Assembly (NCBI GenBank): GCA_020029545.1
Contig: JAIBJL010000002.1
Span: forward strand, 1-38,653
From: Gammaproteobacteria bacterium
GTDB taxonomy: Bacteria > Pseudomonadota > Gammaproteobacteria > Steroidobacterales > Steroidobacteraceae
Reading direction: 5' to 3'
DNA length: 38,653 bases
In this document: piece after piece, positions 10,099 through 18,932 of the stretch
Position numbering within the stretch: position 1 is the stretch's first letter
Layout: the number at the start of each line of letters is the position of its first letter
Program-made: the position numbers and the translations under genes
Notes under the pieces: model-generated
Databases searched by the model: none
Told to the model about the DNA's origin: nothing
What the model saw: the letters and a program-made list of their open reading frames with translations, nothing else

Positions 10099-11556
10099 TT
10101 ACATCGCTCGGCGCAATTTATCCTTCGACGGTCGCAGCAGATGCAGCGGAGCCGTCAGCACGATCCGGGTGCCGGTGCCTGGCTCCTCGAAGTTGATCGT
10201 GCCGCCGAGCATGCGCGCGCGATATTCCATGATCTTCAATCCCAGGCCGGGCTGGCGCTGCGACAGGCCGGCCGACAGCCCGATGCCGTCATCCGCAATC
10301 GACAGCTGCAGTTTGCGGCCGGCGGTGCGCAGGTCGATGCCGATGGAGGTCGCGTGCGCATAACGCGCGGCGTTGGTGCTCGCTTCCTGCGCGATCCGGT
10401 AGATATGTGTCGCCGCGCCTTCTTCCAGGTCGGGTAACTTCATCGAGTTGTTGGTGAACGAGCACTGCAGGCTGTACATGTCGGTGCAACGGGCCACCAG
10501 ATGCTTGAGTGCTTCGGAGAGTCCACCGCGCTCGAGATTCACCGGTGCAAGACCGCGCGCCAGCGACCGCGTGCTCTGGATCGCGCGTGCCAGCAGGTCG
10601 CTGATCTTCGTGACCTGCGAATGATATTGCGGTGCTTCGCGTGACAGTTGCACTTCGAGCCCTTTCAGTAGCAACGACAGCCCGGTGAGCTCCTGGCCCA
10701 AGCCGTCGTGTAGATCGCTGCCCAGCCGCCGCTGTTCGCGATTCGAAATCTCCAGCAATTCCTGCTCCAGCGCTCTCTGATTGGTGACTTCGCGCATGGT
10801 GCCCACCAGGCCGGTGACCTTGCCATGATCGCGTAACGGCACCTGGGTCACCGTCAGCCAGCGCACCGTGCCGTCCGCGGTAATCCAGGCCCGTTCCTGA
10901 TCGGTCGTCGACCGGCCGGTGCGGATGGTCACGGCGTTCTGTGCCTCGATGTCGGTGATGATCTCTTCCGGCCAGACGGCGGACAATCGCTGTCCCAATA
11001 CGGCTTCGCGCTTCTTGCCGAGCATGTCCAACAAGGCCCGATTGACCACAGTCAATTGTCCTGCGGTATCGGTTGCAAACACGATTTCCGGCAGGCTGTC
11101 GATCAGCGTGCTGAGCAACAGCCGCTGTTTCTCGAGCGCGACTTCTGCCAATCGCCGCTCGCGGCGATCGCTGGCTTCGGCGAGCGCCCGGCGTACCACG
11201 GCGGGCAGCCGCTGCAATCGGTCCTTGAGCACGTAGTCGGTGGCGCCGCTTTTCAACGCCTCGATCGCGCGCTCTTCACCGAGCGATCCGGAGACGAAGA
11301 TGAACGGCACATCCGGCCAGTGCTCCAGCAGGATACGCAACGCCGTCAGCCCATCGAATCCCGGCAAGGTGTAGTCGGCCAACACCATGTCCGGTGGCGT
11401 CGTGCGCAGCGCATCGCGAAAGTCCGTTTCCGACATGACATGACGCCATTCGACCGCGATGTCGTTGCGCGCGAGTTCGAGCTGGATCAGTTCGGCATCG
11501 TTGACGTTGTCTTCCAGCAGTACGAACCGCAACGGTTTGGAGGCTTCCTTTTTCAT
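10099..11556 (-). CDS. REC-PAS-HisKA_3 sensor histidine kinase (NarX/DegS-type transmitter)
   Basis: N-terminal REC (LLEDNVNDAELI...VLADYTLPGFDG...VSGS...LKDRL), PAS, then REQRRLGSDLHDGLGQELTGLSLLLKGLE and HATPase IADDGIGL...GLGLKIMEYRARMLGG. Confidence 0.93.
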   Translation of the reverse strand: MKKEASKPLRFVLLEDNVNDAELIQLELARNDIAVEWRHVMSETDFRDALRTTPPDMVLADYTLPGFDGLTALRILLEHWPDVPFIFVSGSLGEERAIEALKSGATDYVLKDRLQRLPAVVRRALAEASDRRERRLAEVALEKQRLLLSTLIDSLPEIVFATDTAGQLTVVNRALLDMLGKKREAVLGQRLSAVWPEEIITDIEAQNAVTIRTGRSTTDQERAWITADGTVRWLTVTQVPLRDHGKVTGLVGTMREVTNQRALEQELLEISNREQRRLGSDLHDGLGQELTGLSLLLKGLEVQLSREAPQYHSQVTKISDLLARAIQSTRSLARGLAPVNLERGGLSEALKHLVARCTDMYSLQCSFTNNSMKLPDLEEGAATHIYRIAQEASTNAARYAHATSIGIDLRTAGRKLQLSIADDGIGLSAGLSQRQPGLGLKIMEYRARMLGGTINFEEPGTGTRIVLTAPLHLLRPSKDKLRRAM

Positions 11557-11904
11557 GGTACGGACAGTGTTCCTTTACGAATCCGCTGTTGCAAGTCCGA
11601 CAGGCGGACAGGATACCGCCAAAAACGGTCTTGCCGACAGGGGCGGCCGCGCCGGCAAAACGACTTGCCGGTAGAGGGAGCGCAGCATTCGGGGGCAAAG
11701 TGCTTATCGTGCCAGCGTTGCCCGGCCGATAATGCAACGAAATCGACGCTACGTGACTTTGGCGGCCGCAAAGCGCGATTGCGTCACGACTGTGGAAAGT
11801 GGCGATTGTGAATGTCTTGTCGGACCGCAAACTGCTGTGATCTGCAGGTGCTATAGAGTGCATGATCGCAAGTCACGACAAGTCACGAAATTAGGGGTGC
11901 CAAA

Positions 11905-12594
11905 GTGGCAGAGCAAACACGGATCGTCATCGTGGATGACCATCCCTTCGTTCGCGAAGGGCTGAAGCAGTTACTGGCCGGGCAGGGCGAGTTTCAACTC
12001 ACTGCCGAAGCTTCATCGGCAAGCGATGCGCAAAGTGCGATCGACGCTGAAGAACCGGACGTCGCCGTCATTGATCTGGCGCTCGGCGCCGACGATGGCA
12101 TCGAGTTGGTGCGCTGGATCAGGCAGAGCCATCCGGACGTTCGCGTCCTGGTGTTGTCGATGCAGGATGAGGCGCTGTACGCAGAGCGATTGCTGCGACT
12201 GGGTGTCAGTGGCTACGTCATGAAGAACGTGGCAGGTACCGATTTTCTCGGCGCGTTGCGCAAGGTCGCTCGCGGCCAGCGGCATCTCAGCGCCGCCATG
12301 GGCGAACGCCTGTTGAGCCAGGTCGCGCGCGGGCGTGCCCCGGGTGCCGATGAAGACCCGGTCTCGGCGCTCACCGAGCGCGAACTGGAAGTGTTCCGGC
12401 TGATCGGCGCCGGCATCAGTACACGCGAGATTTCGCAGCGCCTGGAGCTGTCGATGAAGACCGTCGATGCGCATCGCCGGCACATGCGCGAGAAACTGAA
12501 TCTGCGTTCCACCAGCGAGCTGATTCGTTACGCCACCCAGTGGGTTGCCGATCGCACAGCGCCGGCGGTGCCGGGGAATGCCGGGGGTAACTGA
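11905..12594 (+). CDS. NarL/LuxR-family response regulator
   Basis: REC (IVDDHPFVREGLKQLL...VAVIDLALGADDG...VLSMQ...MKN) plus LuxR HTH (LTERELEVFRLIGAGISTREISQRLELSMKTVDAHRRHMREKLNLRS). GTG with upstream AGGGG. Confidence 0.94.
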   Translation: MAEQTRIVIVDDHPFVREGLKQLLAGQGEFQLTAEASSASDAQSAIDAEEPDVAVIDLALGADDGIELVRWIRQSHPDVRVLVLSMQDEALYAERLLRLGVSGYVMKNVAGTDFLGALRKVARGQRHLSAAMGERLLSQVARGRAPGADEDPVSALTERELEVFRLIGAGISTREISQRLELSMKTVDAHRRHMREKLNLRSTSELIRYATQWVADRTAPAVPGNAGGN

Positions 12595-12640
12595 TCACCG
12601 GCCGGTAACGGCTGAACTGAACGCAGATCGCATTTTCAAC

Positions 12641-12657
12641 ATATTGATTCACAATAT
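12641..12657. repeat. AT-rich palindrome, candidate operator
   Basis: ATATTG-ATTCA-CAATAT, perfect 6-bp arms, in the AT-rich intergenic region upstream of the next kinase. Confidence 0.45.
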
Positions 12658-12867
12658 TATTTCACCTGGCGCGGCATTGCAGCATGAGTCGCGAAATATG
12701 GTGCGCGACATGGCCCACAATCGGGGATTGGCTCATATTTCCGCTGCGCGCTCTCCAACAAGATCGTTGTGTTACCGCCCGCGTACTGTGGTCACAGTGC
12801 GCCTGGGCATGCGTTCGGTGCGACCGCGCTGTGTCGCCGCAGACCGGTGGTCCGGAGTGAGATTCGG

Positions 12868-14349
12868 GTGAGTGCGTTGTCGAAACCGATGGAGCGGCGG
12901 CCTGCGGCCGCGCAATCAGGCGAAGCCCAGAAGGCAGCGCCGGATACGCGCGTGGCGGGCGCTGCGCTTGCCGGTTCCGACGCAACCCTGCGCCAGATCA
13001 TGGGTACGTTGCCCGATTGCGTGATGCTGCTGAATCGCGATCTGCGGGTCTTGTTCGTCAATCGCGCGATGGCGGAGCACCGTCCGGTCGACGTCGACGA
13101 TTTGCACGTGACCGACCTGTTTCCCTCCCATCTGCATCCAGTGGCTCTGGCGACATTGCATCGGGTCCTGGCGACCGGCAAGACCGATGGATTCACCGCT
13201 GAGCTAGCAGCCAGCGAAGGACTGCTGCGGCATTTCGATATACGCGTTTCACCGGTCGTGGAGCATGCCCAGGTCACGGCGCTGACGCTGGTGGCCAGCG
13301 AAACCACCGAACAAATCCGCGCCGAGCGCGCGATTGCGACGCAGGCGCGCATGATCGAGTCGATGCTGGAGGGGGTGGCCGTCATCAACGAGCGCGGGCT
13401 GATCGAAATCACCAATCCGGCATTCGATGCCATGTTCGGTTTCGAGCGCGGGGCGCTGATCGGCCGGGAACTGGCAATGCTGGCCGGGCGATCGCTGGAT
13501 CAGCTGGCCGCAGCCGCCGACGGATCGATGAAGGTCGAATTCGATGCCCGGCGTCGCGATGGCACGTACTTTTCGGTGGCGGGTGTGCTGTCCGGCATCG
13601 AAGTGGCCGGCGGCAATCACCGGCTCGCCGTGTTGCAGGATGTGAGCGAGCGCAAACAGCTGGAACGTGCCATCCTGCAAGCCGTCAACCGCGAGCAGTA
13701 TCGCATCGGCAACGATCTGCATGATGGGCTCGGGCAGGAACTCACCGGTATCGCCCTGATGCTGCGTGGCGTGGCCGGTCGCCTGACGAGCGAATATCCG
13801 GCAGCATTGCCGGAGATCGAAGGGATCACGCGGCTGGTCAGCAACGCGATCGAGAATACGCGGGCGCTGGCGCGCGGCTTGTCGCCGGTCAACCTGGAGC
13901 GGGGTGGACTGCAGGACGCGCTTGAGGGTATGGCGATGCACGCCATGGATCTGTATGGCGTGCAGGTGACATTCGCCCATCGCGCGCCGGCGGGCCGGCT
14001 ACTCAATGCCGAAATCGCCAATCATCTGTACCGTATTGCGCAGGAAGCCGTCAGCAACGCGGTTCGCCATGGAAAAGCGCGGACTATACGACTGCATTTG
14101 AGCATTGTGCGCGCTAAGGTAAGGCTGACAATTACCGATGACGGTAGCGGGATGCCGGATGCTGCGCTGGACGCGGCGGGAATGGGACTGAAGACCATGC
14201 GCTACCGGGCGCGCATGCTGGGCGGCGAGGTGCAGTTCGAACGACTGGTGCCGCACGGCACACGTATCGTATGCGAATGCCTGGCGCAACTGCCGGTCCC
14301 CGCGGCGCGGCCAGCCCGGACGCGTCGCCGCTTGAAAGCGGCGCAGTGA
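12868..14349 (+). CDS. PAS-PAS-HisKA_3 sensor histidine kinase (NarX/DegS-type transmitter)
   Basis: Two PAS-like regions then NREQYRIGNDLHDGLGQELTGIALMLRGV, NHLYRIAQEAVSNAVRHGKA, ITDDGSGM...GMGLKTMRYRARMLGG. GTG 12868 preceded by GGAG; start uncertain. Confidence 0.92.
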   Translation: MSALSKPMERRPAAAQSGEAQKAAPDTRVAGAALAGSDATLRQIMGTLPDCVMLLNRDLRVLFVNRAMAEHRPVDVDDLHVTDLFPSHLHPVALATLHRVLATGKTDGFTAELAASEGLLRHFDIRVSPVVEHAQVTALTLVASETTEQIRAERAIATQARMIESMLEGVAVINERGLIEITNPAFDAMFGFERGALIGRELAMLAGRSLDQLAAAADGSMKVEFDARRRDGTYFSVAGVLSGIEVAGGNHRLAVLQDVSERKQLERAILQAVNREQYRIGNDLHDGLGQELTGIALMLRGVAGRLTSEYPAALPEIEGITRLVSNAIENTRALARGLSPVNLERGGLQDALEGMAMHAMDLYGVQVTFAHRAPAGRLLNAEIANHLYRIAQEAVSNAVRHGKARTIRLHLSIVRAKVRLTITDDGSGMPDAALDAAGMGLKTMRYRARMLGGEVQFERLVPHGTRIVCECLAQLPVPAARPARTRRRLKAAQ

Positions 14350-14493
14350 GTCGGCGGTCGGACGCAGATGAGGTTGCTGATGAGCGTTCGGCCGTGACAC
14401 CGGACGCTGCGAGCTGACATGATCGTTATTCAATGAAGGTACGGCGCGGCACCGAACGGACGGGCGGCACCGTGTGAGTGCAGGAGTGAAGCA

Positions 14494-15234
14494 ATGAGCC
14501 TAGGACCATCGTTGTTCAAGAGTGTCCACAAACCGCTCTCGAACACCGTCAAAGATCGCAAACGACGCGTGCTGATCGTCGACGATCACCCGATCGTGCG
14601 GCAAGGGCTGCGTCGCCTGATCGAGGCGGAGGCCGACCTTGAGGTGTGCGGTGAAGCCGAAACGGCCCGCGATGCGAAATCGCTGATCCGGGAACTCGAA
14701 CCCGACGCAGTTATCGTGGACGTCTCGCTCAAGCAGGGCGACGGCCTGGAGCTGGTGAAGGACGCCCGCGCGCACTACCCCTCGCTGCCGCTGCTGGTAC
14801 TGTCGATGCACGATGAAGCGATTTATGCCGAACGCATGCTGTCGGCGGGGGCCAACGGCTACATCATGAAGCAGGCCGCCTCGGACCAGTTTCTGATCGC
14901 GTTGCGGCGGGTGCTCGAAGGCGGAATCTATGTGAGCGAAGCGGTCGGCAACAGCATGATCGAGAAGTTCGCCTCCGGCGGAGCCTACATTTCCGCCAAT
15001 CCGATCGACAGCCTGACGAATCGGGAACTGCAGGTGCTGCACATGATCGGCAAGGGTTTATCGACCCGACAGACGGCGGAGGCGCTGAATCTGAGCGTCA
15101 AGACCGTGGAGTCGCACCGCCAGCGCATCAAGCGCAAGCTGTCGCTGCGTACCTCGGCGCAGCTGATGCAATACGCCGTCAACTGGTACGCAGGACGCGA
15201 GCCGGCGCAGCGCGAGCAGATTTCGAAACTGTGA
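14494..15234 (+). CDS. NarL/LuxR-family response regulator
   Basis: REC (LIVDDHPIVRQGLRRLI...AVIVDVSLKQGDG...VLSMHDE...MKQA) plus LuxR HTH (LTNRELQVLHMIGKGLSTRQTAEALNLSVKTVESHRQRIKRKLSLRT). ATG with AGGAG upstream. Confidence 0.95.
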   Translation: MSLGPSLFKSVHKPLSNTVKDRKRRVLIVDDHPIVRQGLRRLIEAEADLEVCGEAETARDAKSLIRELEPDAVIVDVSLKQGDGLELVKDARAHYPSLPLLVLSMHDEAIYAERMLSAGANGYIMKQAASDQFLIALRRVLEGGIYVSEAVGNSMIEKFASGGAYISANPIDSLTNRELQVLHMIGKGLSTRQTAEALNLSVKTVESHRQRIKRKLSLRTSAQLMQYAVNWYAGREPAQREQISKL

Positions 15235-15271
15235 CCCTCAACTGACGATCAGCCATTGACAGCGGGAACTT

Positions 15272-17662
15272 GTGCAGGGACTTTTGGAATCGGCCACTTT
15301 TGAGGGCCTGATGATCGGGCTTGCCGTGGCGGGAGTCCCGGCGGTGATTGCCTTGATATTGCTGATGCGTTTCCGTCACCGGACGCGCGCTCAGCTGCTC
15401 GAACTGGTCGCTACCAATCGACGTAACCGCGCCATTGTCGACGCATCGGGCGAAGGGGTGCTTGAACTGGACGGCGACGGCCGCGTGCGGTTCGCCAATC
15501 CTTCCGCGGCGCGGCAGCTGGGCTACGAGCCCGAAGAGCTGCGCGGTCTGGACTATCGCGTCCTGATCAATACCGACGACCAGCCGGAGGTCGATGGCGA
15601 TGTCGTGCAGCGAGTTCGCTTCACCACGGACATCATGCGCGGCGTCGGCGCGCTGCTGCGTCGCAAGGACGGCCAGCGACGCCCCGTCGAATACAAGATC
15701 GTACCGGTCAGCGAAGGACGCTCGACCGGCACGGTGCTGACGTTTCGCGATGTCACTGATCGCGTGCGCACCGACAGCCTGCTCAGCGACATGCAGTCCA
15801 CCGCGAGGATCGGCGGCTGGGAATACGACGTGGCCACGGCACGGCCGCACTGGACCCATGCCCTCTATGAGATCTTCGAGCTGCCGCTGAATCACAAGCT
15901 CGACGCGCAGCTGATACAGACCGCGGTGCATCCGCAGGATCTGCCGCAGCTGCAGCTCGCGCGCGATCAGGCCATGCAGACCGGCAAGAGCGGCGATTTG
16001 CAGATGCGCATCACCACCGCACGCCATCGCGAAATATGGGTTCGCATCATTCTCAAAGCGGAACGCCGTGGCAATCAGACGGTGCGCCTGTATGGCACCG
16101 TGCAGGATGTCACCGAGCGCCTCATGGCCGAACGCCAGGTGCGCGAGACACGCGATTTCTACGAACTGACGCTCGACGCGATGCCGACGCTCGTCAGCTA
16201 CATCGACCAGAACCTCGTGATGACCTACGCCAATAAGGCGGTCGAAAACTATCTGGGATTGCCGCGCACCCGCATCATCGGTCGACCGGCGCGCGAACTG
16301 CTGCCGCCCGCATCGGTCGAAGCTACTGCGTCGTATATGGCGCAGGCGCTGCGTGGCGAATCCAGCAGCATGACGTATTCGGAAGTCGGCGCCGACCGGG
16401 TCAACGAATGGCAGACGCATTTCGTCCCGGAAATCGGCAGTAAGGGCGAGGTCCGTGGATTCTTCTCCATCGCGTACGACCTCACCGAAATCAAGCGGCT
16501 CGAAGCGCGTCTGCTGCAGGCGCAGAAGATGGAGGCGATCGGGCAACTCACCGGCGGCATCGCCCACGACTTCAACAATCTGCTGGGCGTCGTGCTCGGC
16601 AACCTGCAGCTGATCGAGCGCGGGGTCACGGAAACGCCCAGCCTCGCGCGCAAGGTACACACTGCGATGCGTGCGGCCGTGCGTGGCGCCGATCTGACGC
16701 GACGCCTGCTCTCCTTCGCGCGCCGCCAGATACTCGATCCCACGGTGGTCGATCTGAATCGCCAGCTGCTCGGGCTCAACGATCTGATGCAGCGCACGCT
16801 CGGCGATTCCATCGAGGTGCGCTTGGTGCGCATGCCGGATCTATGGCACACGCGCGTGGATGCCGGACAGTTCGAGAATGCGATCCTGAATCTGGCGATC
16901 AATGCCCGCGATGCGATGCCCCAGGGTGGACGGCTCACCGTTCGCACCCAGAACACCTGGATCGACAAGGCCTTCTGTCTGGAACACCCGCAGATCGAAC
17001 CCGGCGAATACGTCGTTATCAGCGTCAACGACACTGGCGCAGGCATCGAGCCGGAGATTTTGAAGCGCGTGTTCGAACCCTTCTTCACCACCAAGGAATC
17101 CGGCAAAGGCAGTGGCCTGGGATTGGCGATGGTGAATGGCTTCGCCGAACAGTCGGACGGTCTCGCAACGATCGAAAGCAAGCTGGGGGTGGGCACGACC
17201 GTGCGCCTGTATCTGCCTCGCTGCCGCGAAGAGCAGTCCGAACATGAAGACACCATCGTGACCAAGGCGGCGCCCGGCGGCAATGAAACCATCCTGGTCG
17301 TCGAAGACGATGCCGATCTGCGCGAGACCGTTGTGACGACACTGCGCCAGCTGGGATATCGCGCGCTGGCGGCTGCCAATGCCGATGCGGCGCTGCGCAT
17401 TCTGGCCGGCAGCGACTCCATCGACCTGCTGTTCACCGACATCATGATGCCCGGGGGCATCCTGGGTCCGGCGCTGGCGCGACGCGCGCGCGACCTGCGG
17501 CCGGAGATCAATGTGCTGTTTACGACCGGCTATGCCGAGAGCAACGTGCTCAGTGGCGCGACCGGACTCGGCGGCGCAGAAGTCATCTACAAGCCTTATC
17601 GAAACGAGGAACTGGCACTGCGAATCCGCTTTGTGCTGGACCGGGAGGCGCGTGTTGCCTGA
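15272..17662 (+). CDS. PAS hybrid sensor histidine kinase with N-terminal TM helix and C-terminal REC
   Basis: TM GLMIGLAVAGVPAVIALILLM, PAS repeats, GQLTGGIAHDFNNLLGVVLGNLQLI, NLAINARDAMPQGG, GSGLGLAMVNGF, REC VVEDDADLRE...LFTDIMMPGG...TTGYAES...IYKPYR. Confidence 0.92.
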   Translation: MQGLLESATFEGLMIGLAVAGVPAVIALILLMRFRHRTRAQLLELVATNRRNRAIVDASGEGVLELDGDGRVRFANPSAARQLGYEPEELRGLDYRVLINTDDQPEVDGDVVQRVRFTTDIMRGVGALLRRKDGQRRPVEYKIVPVSEGRSTGTVLTFRDVTDRVRTDSLLSDMQSTARIGGWEYDVATARPHWTHALYEIFELPLNHKLDAQLIQTAVHPQDLPQLQLARDQAMQTGKSGDLQMRITTARHREIWVRIILKAERRGNQTVRLYGTVQDVTERLMAERQVRETRDFYELTLDAMPTLVSYIDQNLVMTYANKAVENYLGLPRTRIIGRPARELLPPASVEATASYMAQALRGESSSMTYSEVGADRVNEWQTHFVPEIGSKGEVRGFFSIAYDLTEIKRLEARLLQAQKMEAIGQLTGGIAHDFNNLLGVVLGNLQLIERGVTETPSLARKVHTAMRAAVRGADLTRRLLSFARRQILDPTVVDLNRQLLGLNDLMQRTLGDSIEVRLVRMPDLWHTRVDAGQFENAILNLAINARDAMPQGGRLTVRTQNTWIDKAFCLEHPQIEPGEYVVISVNDTGAGIEPEILKRVFEPFFTTKESGKGSGLGLAMVNGFAEQSDGLATIESKLGVGTTVRLYLPRCREEQSEHEDTIVTKAAPGGNETILVVEDDADLRETVVTTLRQLGYRALAAANADAALRILAGSDSIDLLFTDIMMPGGILGPALARRARDLRPEINVLFTTGYAESNVLSGATGLGGAEVIYKPYRNEELALRIRFVLDREARVA

Positions 17663-18827
17663 CCAAGAAAACCGGTTGCTCGTCATCGACGACCAACCCG
17701 ATCTGTGCGAATTCATTTCCGAAGCGGCCCTGAGCATGGGCTTCGAGACCATGGCCGTGACCGAGCCGGACGCATTTCGACGTGCGGTGCAGGACTTCCA
17801 GCCGACGGTGGTGGTGCTGGACCTGCAGATGCCGGGCGCCGACGGCATTGAATTGCTGCGCTATCTTGGCGAACGGGGCAGCAAGGCCCAGGTGCTGGTT
17901 GCCAGCGGCATGGATCAGCGCGTGCTGGCGACCGCCGAACAGATCGGCCGTTCGCAGGGATTGAGCATGCTCGGTGCGTTGCAGAAGCCCATCCTGCTCA
18001 ATGATCTGGAAACCACCTTGCGTCGCTGCCTGCGCGGCGACACGCTGGTGACGCCTGCCGCACTGGCGGCGGCGCTCGACAAACGCGAAATCCTGGTCCA
18101 CTACCAGCCCAAGGCGACTCGCGTTGCACCCGGCAAGTGGATCGTCGAGGGTGTGGAAGCGCTCGCGCGCTGGAACCATGCACAACTCGGATTCATTTCG
18201 CCGGCACGATTCATTCCGCTGGCGGAGAAAAACGGCCTGATCCGGCGACTCACCGAACAGGTGCTCGAAATGTCGCTGGCGCAGTGCCGTACCTGGGATG
18301 CCGCCGGACTGCAATTGTCCGTTGCAGTGAACCTGTCGCCGCAATTGTTGAACGATCTGTCGTTTCCCGACCAGGTCGCACGCATGGCAGCGCAGGTGGG
18401 TGCCGACGCACGCCGCGTCATCTTTGAGGTCACCGAGAGCGCGGCGATGTTCGACCCGAGCACGACCATGGATGTGCTTACGCGCATGCGCGTGAAAAAC
18501 TTCGGCCTGTCCATCGACGACTTCGGAACCGGCTATTCCTCGCTCAAGCAGCTGTACTTGATGCCCTTCAGCGAGCTGAAGATCGACACTTCGTTCGTGC
18601 GCGATGTGTTCGCGCATGAAGACGCACGTACGATGGTCGAGACCATGATCCTGCTGGCTCACAAGCTGCGGCTCACCGCCTGTGCCGAGGGCGTCGAATC
18701 GCAGGAAGTACTGGACTTCCTCGACTCCGTGAGCTGCGATCGCGCGCAAGGATACTTCATCGGCCGCCCCATGCTGGGCACGGCCCTCGAACTGGCAGTA
18801 CGCGAATGGAACGCCAAGCAAAAGTGA
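17652..18827 (+). CDS. Response regulator with EAL (c-di-GMP phosphodiesterase) output domain
   Basis: REC LVIDDQPDLCEF...VVVLDLQMPGADG...VASGMDQ...LQKPI. EAL motifs EALARW, VNLSPQLL, FEVTESA, LSIDDFGTGYSSL, LKIDTSFV, CAEGVES. GTG 17652 (or TTG 17655) overlaps the upstream stop; GGGAGG just upstream. Confidence 0.93.
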   Translation: MLPDQENRLLVIDDQPDLCEFISEAALSMGFETMAVTEPDAFRRAVQDFQPTVVVLDLQMPGADGIELLRYLGERGSKAQVLVASGMDQRVLATAEQIGRSQGLSMLGALQKPILLNDLETTLRRCLRGDTLVTPAALAAALDKREILVHYQPKATRVAPGKWIVEGVEALARWNHAQLGFISPARFIPLAEKNGLIRRLTEQVLEMSLAQCRTWDAAGLQLSVAVNLSPQLLNDLSFPDQVARMAAQVGADARRVIFEVTESAAMFDPSTTMDVLTRMRVKNFGLSIDDFGTGYSSLKQLYLMPFSELKIDTSFVRDVFAHEDARTMVETMILLAHKLRLTACAEGVESQEVLDFLDSVSCDRAQGYFIGRPMLGTALELAVREWNAKQK

Positions 18828-18848
18828 CGAGCGCCTCAGCGCTCGTCA
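18825..18848 (+). terminator. Perfect 10-bp hairpin at end of REC-EAL gene (possible terminator, no clear T tract)
   Basis: TGACGAGCGC-CTCA-GCGCTCGTCA; includes the TGA stop. Confidence 0.5.
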
Positions 18849-18932
18849 TCGCTGCGTAGATCTTTCACGTCGGCGCGGCAAGATCCGCGCGCTGTTGGCG
18901 CCGTGCACCGGTTGCGGTTACGATCGGCGGTG

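Noticed and set aside
15179-16660. 493-aa ORF on the minus strand
   Set aside because: Shadow ORF antisense to hybrid kinase B with no domain motifs.
17583-18821. 412-aa ORF on the minus strand
   Set aside because: Shadow ORF antisense to REC-EAL B.
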